Assembly: GCA_905178155.1 (NCBI GenBank)
Contig: CAJINV010000012.1
Location: 3,059,412 to 3,123,411 of the forward strand
DNA length: 64,000 nucleotides
From: Amoebophrya sp. A120
Taxonomy: Eukaryota; Sar; Dinophyceae; Syndiniales; Amoebophryaceae
Direction: 5' to 3'
Position numbers and translations under genes: made by a program. Below are positions 1-8,685 of this stretch, piece by piece. The notes under the pieces are model-generated. The model saw only the letters and a program-made list of their open reading frames with translations. It was not told the origin of the DNA and made no database searches. Numbering within the stretch: position 1 is the first letter of the stretch; each line of letters starts with the position of its first letter.

Positions 1-99
1 CTGCGATGCCTTAAAGCAAGGCAGCGCGCACTTGTGTACGGAAATCCAGCATCAGAAACTTCGTCGCGATATGGGGAGGGGGGATTTTTCCTTACGATA
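1..99. mobile_element. Introner element, family C (right end only)
   Basis: The window opens inside the element. The terminal repeat GGGGGGATTTTTCCTTACGATA ends at 99 and is followed by the presumed duplication ACGCG (100-104). Confidence 0.8.
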
Positions 100-1066
100 A
101 CGCGCGCTGCCGCTTTTCGTCGGCCAACTGCTTCAGAATCTTCTTCTTATGCTCGTAGTACCGCGCGGTGGCCGCCTCTAGCTTGGAAAGCGAGAGGGAT
201 TTTGATGCTTGTTTCTTGGATACATTGGTCTTGTTTTGTCGTGGTGCTAACAAGCTGCTGCTGTTTGGAAACTTCATGTTCTTCGCCTGGGCAGCAGCGC
301 CGTTTGCAGCTCCAGAAGCAGAAGAGATGATCGCAGAATTGTTCAGATTTTTACTGTTCGATGACAAGACCGAGAGATTCAGAAAATCGTTTTCTCCATC
401 ACTTTTCGCGGACACCATCGAGTCGTCGAGATTCGCGCTTTTCGCCCTATTGCTCCCTTTCGCTTTAGTTTTCAACCCGGCTGCTCCTGAAGATGCAGGA
501 CCATCAACCCCTCCGGGCGTGAAAAACCTACTACTGCTCGTCCCCTCGGAGGATCGGGAGGAAACAACAGACTGGCGGACCCCACCCGCGTTACTAGAGT
601 TCGATTTTTTCCTACTGGACGTCGTCCCTTTCTGCAACAAGTCTACTTTCCCGCTCTTAATAGTCGAAGAAGCTACTGAAGATTTCGAGGAAGAAGCCGG
701 CGTTTTTTTGGCACTGTCAGGAGGAGCAGCGGACGAGGCAGCCGTGCCTGTCTTGTTGTTTTTGCTGGATGCGGCAGGACCACGACCATCATCGCCATTG
801 GCGTTTTTAAGCTGATCTTCGGCTCGTTTCAACTTCTTCTTGTTCCCGCCTTTATTATTCTCACCCCCGGCTGCTGAACCCTCTTCGGCGTTGGAATTGT
901 GATTGTCGCTTGCTTTCCGTTTCTTCGACGGCTCGGGTTCTTTGTCCGCTTTGCTGGTGGTCGCTTTGTCCTGCTTGGAAGTGGAAGACGGAAGAACTTT
1001 CATAGCCGTTGCTGCAGTAGCACCGGAAAGACTACTGCTCGCGGCGTCTTGTTTTTTCGGCGGCAT
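100..1066 (-). CDS. Ser/Lys-rich low-complexity protein, 3' part beyond an introner
   Basis: An open frame on the minus strand starts at the ATG at 1066-1064 (MPPKKQDAASSS) and stays open for about 322 codons. A further in-frame ATG lies 11 codons upstream, but the MPPKK start looks more natural. The protein is dominated by Ser, Lys, Ala, Asn and Thr, with many short basic runs such as KKLKR. It ends in a more ordered, probably helical stretch (ARYYEHKKKILKQLADEK). The composition suggests a disordered, basic, probably nuclear protein, but no domain is recognisable. The frame runs into the family C introner at 1-99, where a TAA lies inside the element, so the true C-terminus lies left of the window. 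This is the only convincing minus-strand gene here. Confidence 0.6.
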
Positions 1067-2760
1067 TTTTGTGTAGGAGGGGTGTAGGCCTATTTTCACG
1101 CGTTGTCCAGCAGTAGTGGTTATTATTTCTCTCTTTCACGTCGTCGTGGTCCGCGAACTTTGAGGCGCGGTCGGATGGGAAACCGGTTGCAATAGGGGAG
1201 TCCGTCGGATGAAAGGTGGCGGCGTTTGTTGTCACACCGTGGGAGGTACAACTTTCGAATTGGCCGGCGAAATCTTGGTGCGGGCGGGGGGAGGGAGCAA
1301 AAGTGGCGTAACGTGGTAGTGGTACCCCAGCAATAAATAAGTATTTTGAAACCCTAAAAACCCACTGTGAAAAAGAGCGCCGCGCGTGCGATGCTTGGCC
1401 AATTGTTGATGCGTCTTGGTTGTTCACTCCGGGGGGACGGGGAGGCGCCGGTAGCGGGACCCGCGCACACCCGAACGGGGAAAGAACCAACCTCACTAGC
1501 GTCTCTCACACTCGAACTCGCTCTACTGCGCCACCCTCAGAAGGCTTCCCGGTCTTGAAAGTGGGACGGGCTCTCTCGTTCTCAGATCGCGGCCCCGGCG
1601 TATTCGGGGACCATAAGGAAATGCTCGCGCGCATTGCGCGCCGCCGAATCGGCCGCCGCACGGGTCCCCGGGGGGCGCCGCCGCTAGCCTTCGGGGACCC
1701 ACCGCCGCGGCCGAAGGTCGCTGCGGCCGCGCCGAAAGTTCGCAAGCCGCTCGGGGCCGGTTTTGTGGGCCATTCGCCGCGCCAGATCGACCCGCGGACG
1801 GGGCCCGGAAGAAGCGGGCGCGATCGGATGTGGCAGTCGCGCCGGAACCCCCCCCCCCCGCGGCGCCGCTCGTATCAGCGGCGCCGCTCTTTGAAAATCC
1901 CTGGGCGCTGGGTGGCTGCCGCAGCCTTGTCCCTCAGGCCCCAATGTGGTGGGTGCTCCCGTTCTAGTTGCCGCCTGGTTCCGGCGACGCACTTGGGCCG
2001 TCTTTGATACCGGGCGCGCGCCCGTCTTCCCGCTCGGTCCCCCGGGGCCGGGGGCCGCGCTCCTTGGCCGAATGCCCACAATGCGGCGGCGCGAGATCGG
2101 CCATGGCCCGATCGGACAGGCCGCCAAGTGGTACGGCGGCGCAATTTCGGAAGCCTGAGGCCCGTACGGCGGCGGCCGGCGCGCCGCCCTCGCGTAACAT
2201 TTGCGGCTGCTCCGCCGCGAGGGTGCGGGGTTTTCCGTTTTTACGCTGCCCGCGCGCGAGATGTGGCGCCCTTCGGCTCTCTTCGCGCGGGATTTGTCCC
2301 CCCATCGGGGACCGCCCCAAGCCCGCAGGCCAGCCGCGCACTAAATCGGGCGCAAGTAGGGAACTTCCGCGCGAGATTCGACGCCCCAAAATCGTGGTCC
2401 CGCGAATGGAATGGCCATCCGATGCGAATGCGCACTGCTGTGCTGCTTCTCCGCACGAATCAACGCGGGCGCGCCGCAGCCGCGCGAGGTTGTGCGCCGC
2501 TCCGCGCCCGCCCCGGGCGGGATTTTGCATCGCCTGCGCACTATCGCGCGGGATATGAGACGACGGGGGGGCGCCCGGCGTCGAGATATGAACCCGCTCG
2601 GCTGGTCGTCTGCAAGATCGGACGCCCGCATCCGGCGGCGCCGCAAGATCCGGGAGCCTTTAGCTCCTTCCTTATAACCAGGGCGATGCTAGGTTCCCGC
2701 GACTCAATGCGGTGGATTGTATCGCGCCTGGAGAGCGCTCCTGTGAGAATTTTGACTGCA
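1067..2760. other. GC-rich non-coding region
   Basis: From about 1400 the DNA becomes very GC-rich. Long overlapping open frames occur on both strands, which is expected by chance at this composition. None gives a recognisable protein. From about 2100 to 2560 there are degenerate copies of the CGCGAGATT...GGCGCC motif that forms the satellite further right. No rRNA or tRNA is recognisable. Confidence 0.6.
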
Positions 2761-2789
2761 TTGTGCTAGTCTGGTGTAAGATTTGACTG

Positions 2790-3335
2790 CACTAAACCCA
2801 TCCTACACCACATCTGGCAGCTTTTGCCTGATCCTGTGCACAGATTGGCACCTTTACATCCTTCTACTCTCCATGATGCCGGATCTGTCACCCTTTTGAT
2901 GATCATACACAAGCACACTGCCTGGAATTTGGAGCCATTGGAAGAGTCTGCAAGCACTTTGGACCCAAATAGCACCCTCTATGCACAATTCACCACACAT
3001 CCACTGGCTAGAGACAAGATGTGGCGCCCATGGGCTGGATTCACGCAACAGTTGGCGCAGTTTGGCTGGTCCCGCGCAAGATCTGGCGCCAATGCGCCAG
3101 CTCCATGCAAGATTTGGGACCACTTGGCTGGTTGCACACAAGATTTCGCGCTGATGGGCCGGTCCCACGCGAGATCTGACGCTGATGGGCTAGTCCTAGA
3201 CGAGATTTGGCGCCAATCGGCCAGTCACACACAAGATTTTGCACCAATCGGCCAGCCTCACATAAGATTTAGCGCCAATGGGCTTGACACATGCAACATT
3301 TAGTGCCGATTGGCCGGCCCCATTGGAGATTTTGC
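2790..3335. repeat. 31-bp satellite array, block 1
   Basis: Diverged tandem units of about 31 bp. The unit reads roughly AGATTTGGCGCCAATGGGCC followed by GGTCCCACGCG. The palindromic GGCGCC core is the best-kept part. Units are cleanest from about 3080 to 3330. Confidence 0.8.
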
Positions 3336-4664
3336 GCGGATTGGCCAGCCACATGTGCAGCTGCGTGAGCCTGCCGAATGCAGCCGGTTTGACTGCATCT
3401 GATGCACGGGGGGCGAGCGCCCCCCCCCCCCCCCCCCTGGTCTGCGCTGCGACACGCAGCGCATGAGAGTGCTGTGCGTGAGTGATTCGCGCACGTGAGT
3501 GTGAGCAGCATCGGGCCTGAGCGATGGCCGCGAGCGACGTATCGCTCGTCCTTGGCAGCAGGGAGTCTTCCTGCTGGGATTTTTTCTCAGCAGTGGCTCT
3601 TCGTGGTCTTACCGTCCACGCCAACTGCAGGTACGCTTGTGCCACCCCACTGGCTGGGTGTGTTTGTAGGGCGATCGCATCTTGTTCTGATGCGCCCTAG
3701 TTGCACTTGCGTTACACATCCCCTCACGATGAGGGGCGCTGTTTCGCGTCCTCGATCGGACGCTGCTGCCGCTACGCAGCCCGTTTCCCGCTTGATCGTG
3801 CGCACGATGCGCCCCGCCGTGGTTCGGCGCCCGCTCCGGCCGCTGCTGGCCCGGTCGCACATGCCGGAAGCATGTGCTTCCCCCCTGTTGCTGCTCGGTT
3901 TGCTTTTGGCCAGGCTGTCTACGATCCGTAGACAGCCTCCGCACGCTCGCACGCGCCTCGCGTAGGATGCGACGCCCGATGATCCGCCGCGGAAACCGTT
4001 TTTCCCCCGCTCTAGGCCGTCTACGATCCGTAGACGCCCTAGTGGCGCTTGGTCGCGCCACCGCTCGCGCTTGCTCGATGACCCGCCGCCGCGGGTCCGC
4101 TGCAGCATGCGTAGGACCCAAGGGTCCTGTCGGCGTTTTGGCGCAGCTCTCGAGGCAGGTCCGTCGCGTTGTGTTCCAGGACGCTTCGCACCCTGCACGG
4201 GAGCGTGCGTCCCGGCCCCTCCTCGGAGGGTGGGTCGTCCGCCTTGAGGCTTGCCTCGAGAGCGGCGCCTTTTGCCTTCGCGCGTTGTTCAAGCGGCCCG
4301 TGCAGCTGCACGCCCCGCACGCCCATCGCCACGATCTGCTGTGCTCGATCGCACGCATGCTGTACCCGCAGCCTAGCTAGGCGCTCTCTGATGAAGAGCC
4401 GGGTGGAGATTGCTTTGTGGCGCCGCGGTTGGCGCCCTCTCCTCCAGAGAGCTGGGTGGAGTTGGTAGTTGGCAGTTCCACCCGGCCTTCACCGATCTCC
4501 GCTGCGCTTTGCACGAGACGTTCCGGTGCGGAAGTCACGCGCAGCTTCGGGTTCAGCCCGCACGGTCGGCCTGTCCTCGAGGCTCTCCGCCTGCTCTGCG
4601 GCAGTCCGCTTGAGGTCGCGTTGCGACCCTGACGACTTGGTCGTCGCCTCATCGCGCCATAAGA
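3336..4664. other. GC-rich spacer between satellite blocks
   Basis: No convincing gene. It contains a poly-C run near 3420-3437 and two related hairpins near 3913-3937 and 4014-4040. The open frames overlap on both strands and have random-looking composition. Confidence 0.5.
3913..3937. repeat. Perfect hairpin, 11-bp arms and 3-nt loop
   Basis: GGCTGTCTACG, loop ATC, then CGTAGACAGCC. A near-copy with the same TCTACGATCCGTAGA core occurs about 100 bp to the right (4014-4040). Confidence 0.7.
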
Positions 4665-5156
4665 CTGCAGTAAAACAAGATTTCGTGCCAATGGCCCGGC
4701 TCTAGGCAAGATTAAGCGCCAATCGGCCGGTCCGACCCAAGATTTGGCGCTGATTGATTGGCCTGGCGCGAAATTTGGCGCCAATAAGCCGGCTCTACAC
4801 AAGATTTCTCGCCAATGGGCCAGCTCTGCGTGAGATTTGACGCCGATTGGCCGGTCCCACGTGAGATTTGACACCAATGGGCCGGTCACACGCAAGATTT
4901 GGCACGAATGCGCTGGTCTTACGCAAGATTTGGCGCCAATGGGCCGGTCCCACGCGAGATTTGGCGCCGATTGGCCGGCCCCGCACGATATTTAGCGCCA
5001 ATGGGCTGCTCCTACGCGAGCTTTGGTGCCGATGGGCTGCTCCTAGGCGAGAATTTGGTGCCAATGGGCTGATCCTACGCAAGATTTGGTGCCGATGGGC
5101 TGCTCCTACGCAAGATTTGGCGCCGATGGGCCGGTCCTGCGCGAGATTTGATTACC
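4665..5156. repeat. 31-bp satellite array, block 2
   Basis: Same unit as block 1 and better conserved, with alternating GGCGCCAAT and GGCGCCGAT versions. About 15 units with periods of 31-33 bp. Confidence 0.85.
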
Positions 5157-5159
5157 TTC

Positions 5160-5203
5160 CCGGTGCCCCGCACCCCGCCTGCCGGTGCCCCGCACCCCGC
5201 CTG
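5160..5203. repeat. 22-bp direct duplication
   Basis: CCGGTGCCCCGCACCCCGCC followed by TG occurs twice in a row at the edge of the satellite block. Confidence 0.8.
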
Positions 5204-5457
5204 CCGGGCGAGGGTTGTGCACCTGCGGGTGCTGCGTCGTCTCACACCGCGTTTATTTTGCGCCTGTGTTCATGCTAGGGATTAGCGTTGCATGCGCACG
5301 CCCTGCTCGGGCTTCGGACTGAAGTTTTTATTCGCCATCTCCCGCCCGCGCGATGAAGTTGCAGGCACATTCGCTAGGCAACCATTAGAGCCAGATGCGG
5401 TCTGATCAGTAACATGTTGTGAGCTCCGGTGTTGCGTCGAACGCTAGCAAAGGAAAC

Positions 5458-6256
5458 ATGGTCGACTGGGCAGGCGGCAAGGACTACGATCGATGCGCGC
5501 TCAACGTCGCAGTGAAGGGTAGGGAAAAGAAAATCTGCGGTCGAGATGAAACTTGTGCTGCGCACCTCATCGCAATTCATGCAGATGATATGCGTCTCCG
5601 TGCCCCACTCGGGGAAGAGATGGTCTTACTTACAATACAAGGCTTGGAAGTCGTCCTTGTAGAGCGGATCGCCTATCGATAAGTAGTACTGCCATGTGTT
5701 TATTGTCTTTGTCAAGACCATGCAGCAAACTAATAACTGCTCAAGTTTTAATACCGACTTCAGATCATTTTTTCCCTGCGAGAACCTCGAGCGTCGGCTT
5801 CTGCGCAGCCCTCGTGCCGAGCATCGTGCTGCTGCGGGGCAGGACGAGCAGGAGCTTTGCGTTCGGTCTGGGCACGGGAATCGGTGTCGGGATGGCGCTG
5901 CATGAAAACATGGTATAAAGAATATTCGAGATTCTAATAATTTGTATTGCAGCTCCTGCCGTCAGTGAAAAAGTAAAAGTTTCTGATGCAGTACTACAGC
6001 ATGGTAGACAAATGAAAAAACCTCAGATGTTCTTCAAGCACGGGCCAACGGTGGTGCAACTCCCCGAGGATTTCCAGAAAGAAGCGGAGTATCCTGTGCA
6101 AAAGTATCGTACTCGTTCTCGTACTAATTGGAATTATGCATGACAAGTCTTGTCCTGAAGGTCAAACAGCATGACAAATTCCATTTGTCATGCTGAGGTA
6201 ATTTGTAATGCAATTACTACTAGTACGATGCTTTTGCAATTCATACGGAGTACTAG
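5458..6256 (+). CDS. MIC10: Mic10-like MICOS subunit
   Basis: Mic10 is a small inner mitochondrial membrane protein that bends cristae junctions by oligomerising through glycine motifs. Exon 1 (ATG at 5458 to about 5519) encodes DYDRCALNVAVK, matching the W/YDxxL...VVK start of Mic10. Exon 2 (about 5783-5912) encodes two short membrane segments around LLRGRTSR and the diagnostic glycine string FGLGTGIGVGMAL. A GT-AG intron (5913-5952) leads to LLPSVKK. There the protein either stops at 5974-5976 (71 aa) or continues in frame via 6027-6089 (MFFKHGPTVVQLPEDF...) and across an introner to the TAG at 6254-6256. The exon 1/2 junction has no clean GT donor. Human Mic10 is 78 aa, so the size fits. 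Identification comes from motif order and spacing. Confidence 0.75.
6090..6245. mobile_element. Introner element, family D
   Basis: Starts TATCCTGTGCAAAAGTATCG and ends CTTTTGCAATTCATA; duplication CGGAG on both sides. It sits next to the last codon of the extended Mic10 frame. Confidence 0.85.
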
Positions 6257-6265
6257 TATGCAATG

Positions 6266-6585
6266 GAACAAATACGAGCTAACCGTGTGAGCTACGAGTA
6301 CTATGTGGGAACTGCGAAGTAGAGTTTTTTGCCATGCTAACACCCATTATGCTTTCCGTCTCTTTAGGATACTAGTTATATGCATGTCAACGAAACAGTT
6401 CAACGCTGTAGTCCCTGGCATCTACTTCCGGTGCGCACTCGCGAAAGACAACATCAAACCAGAGTCACTCGTATCTTCGCACGACCCTGCTCCCAATTCA
6501 CGGGTTGTTGTATACCTACCGGGATTACTTCCTTGAGCGGCTCCCGGCCAAGGAGTACATAAAAGCGCTGGCGAGCAAGAGCTGA
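6266..6585 (+). CDS. Possible small gene, unresolved exons
   Basis: Two protein-like stretches: MEQIRANRVSYEYYVGTAK near 6266-6322 and LERLPAKEYIKALASKS ending in TGA near 6583-6585. They could be the first and last exons of a very small protein, with a GT donor after GCGAA and an AG (TCTCTTTAG) near 6365. No family is recognised and the splice model is not proven. It may be untranslated sequence downstream of Mic10. Confidence 0.25.
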
Positions 6586-7177
6586 TCAAGATGAGAAGAC
6601 CATTTGTACAGACCAACAAATACGGTGAAGAGCATCATCTCTACAACCTGCATCACAAACAACAGAGCAATGGGAAAACTGCGGACTCGTCTGAATCTTT
6701 TCAATTCTGTACTTCTAACTACGCAATTATACTACAGCAGCCGTTCTTGCACTAGACAAGGGAGGACGGCCGCAGAGGAAAGTGCCGCCCCGCGCTTGCT
6801 CTTTGAGTTCACTTTCACTTAGAAGTTGTACTTTTCGGTTTATTAGATTTCTTTGGAAGAAGTGTAAAAAAGGCTCCATGAGGATTCCGCCGGTGGAAAA
6901 GATCAGGATCTACTTACTTTTGCGGTCGTAGCAAAGTGTCAGATCAAAAGACGGATACCTAGAAGCATTTCGCAAGATCAGCTTCTCTCTACCTTCGCAA
7001 GGGAACAAGTATAGCTTTGTTTTTCGTTCTGGGTTACTAGAAAAACCAATGCGCCCATTGTACCACCGACGGCATCAGAATAAAACAAGAAAATGAAGCA
7101 GCTCTGCTAGTGGTGCTACTGCGCAGCGTTTGCAAAATTTCCGTTCGAGCCTGGCCGTAGAAGAAACGAGCAGGATC
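6586..7177. other. Intergenic, nothing recognised
   Basis: AT-richer sequence between the Mic10 region and the DUF1294 gene. Short frames only; no repeat or RNA gene seen. Confidence 0.5.
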
Positions 7178-8217
7178 ATGGCTGGTAGCACCTCTAAACC
7201 CACCACCCCCTCCTCCATCGCAGAGGCATGGAAGAATGGCACCCTGTCGCTCGATATCGTCTGCAAGTGTACAACTTACATCGTGGTGGCACTAGATGCG
7301 TTTCTGCGCGACAGATGGCGGGGTTTGCTATTTTGTTCCTGCGTGAGAAATTGTATAATTTGATTCTTAAAAAGTTTGTTATGATGCAAGACTGACTACG
7401 ATATGTACACTTTTGCATTGCATACTCGACATGGTCAGCAAGACCGCGGTGCTGCAGTACCTGCTTGTAATCAACATCCTCACGTTCTTCATCTTATGCA
7501 TTGCAAAAGCCGATCGTACTAGTACAAAGTGCACCTCCAGATGTTTTTTACAGAAAAATGCATCAGATAGGAAGTTATCTGGCCTTGTTCTGCATGATTG
7601 CGAGTATCAAGACGAGTGGCAGTGCGATCCTTTTGCAGTTGATCCATCTACGGGCTAGACAAGTGCTGCGCGAAGTTTTCGAATTCCCTGTTGCCGAAAA
7701 AACTAGCCAAATCAATGTTCGGGAGCATGACAACGAGACTGGCCGTATTCCCAGTAAAACCGTCCCCACACCCCAGAGCTGTCATGCAAAATCGCATGTT
7801 GGTGATATCTCTCATGCGCGCAGCCAGATGAGGAGAACTTTCTAAATGGTTATTTGAAACTTGTAATGCTGTACTTACGATAAGCTGATCGATTTGTGAT
7901 GCGGCTTTCACTGCCAATCTCTACTGCACGAAGCGTCCAGATTTGTCATGCGGAGTTCACAAAGCTTTCTGATTTGCGTAGCGAAATCCCTATCTTGACT
8001 CTGGCTGGGGTGCGGACGTTTTTGCACAGGATAAACCGAATCGGTGCTCTTAACCTTCACGCTGATTGGCGGCTCACCCGCGGCCTTTTTCGCGATGCAG
8101 ATTTTCCGCCACAAGACACTGAAAACCAGCTTTCAGTTTCAGTTTAATCTGATCGTTCTGGTGCACCTGGCAGGGGTCGGGTTTGTACTGTACAGTCGGG
8201 ATATTTTCAAAACATAA
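7178..8217 (+). CDS. DUF1294 family membrane protein, 138 aa
   Basis: Exons 7178-7254, 7430-7494, 7650-7745 and 8039-8217 join in frame to 138 aa once three introners and one duplication copy each are removed. The product shows the DUF1294 signature in order: a first membrane segment (YLLVINILTFFIYGLDK), a linker, then the LLTFTLIGGSPAAFF segment, the invariant FRHKTLKTSFQ motif, and a last membrane segment (LIVLVHLAGVGFVLY). DUF1294 proteins are small membrane proteins of unknown function. In bacteria they are often fused to a cold-shock domain, which is absent here. The GLDK and RHKT motifs appear only after introner removal, which supports the model strongly. Confidence 0.88.
7255..7424. 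mobile_element. Introner element, family D-like
   Basis: Starts TATCGTCTGCAAGTGTACAA, ends CACTTTTGCATTGCATA; duplication CTCGA. Excision gives ...SLD/MVSK in the DUF1294 protein. Confidence 0.85.
7495..7644. mobile_element. Introner element, family D
   Basis: Starts TATGCATTGCAAAAGC, ends CCTTTTGCAGTTGATC; duplication CATCT. Excision creates FFIYGLDK. Confidence 0.85.
7746..8033. mobile_element. Introner element, family B
   Basis: Starts TATTCCCAGTAAAACCGTCC, ends GGACGTTTTTGCACAGGATA; imperfect duplication GGCCG/AACCG. Excision gives RLAESVLL. Confidence 0.8.
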
Positions 8218-8685
8218 CATAACCCACTAGCCTTCATCTTACTTTAGCGGCCGTAATTTGCGTGCGATAAAAATTATTATTATTATTATTATTATTCCAG
8301 GAAGTGAAAGAATGGGCGGTGCAGCTCTTTTGGAACAAGCTTGGGGCAGCACAAAGACAAACAAAGTTATCATGATTTTATCCTTTTGCTAGTCCTTTGT
8401 CCTTTGCGTGTTCGAAAAAAATTATGGTCGTTTTCGTCGAAGTGTAAGCTTTCTTATCCACTTACATCGTTGTACTATCGGACTCGCCGACGATCGGTCG
8501 TGATCTTGTTTCTGTTATCTCGTACACTATGCATAGTGCTGTGAATCATACATCCTTTCTGAAGAGCAAAGGGACAACTTATTTTGAAAACAACACATAA
8601 TGCGCAACAACTGCGGAAATAAAATGCGCACGACCCCGTGTAAAAATCGTCTTTGTGTTTTCTTGCAACAAGAACGACCGTCAAC
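8218..8685. other. Intergenic with ATT microsatellite
   Basis: Contains about nine ATT repeats at 8269-8296. Otherwise nothing recognised before the cyclophilin start. Confidence 0.6.

Noticed and set aside
1400-2660. Many long open frames on both strands (up to 215 codons)
   Set aside because: They overlap in several frames in very GC-rich DNA, have Arg/Pro/Ala-rich random composition and match no family.
1400-2660. Possible rRNA or tRNA genes in the GC-rich block
   Set aside because: I see no conserved rRNA core sequence and no cloverleaf with a T-loop motif.
7255-7363. Membrane-like segment CTTYIVVALDAFL as part of the DUF1294 protein
   Set aside because: It lies inside an introner with clear TIRs and the CTCGA duplication; the family motif forms only when it is removed.
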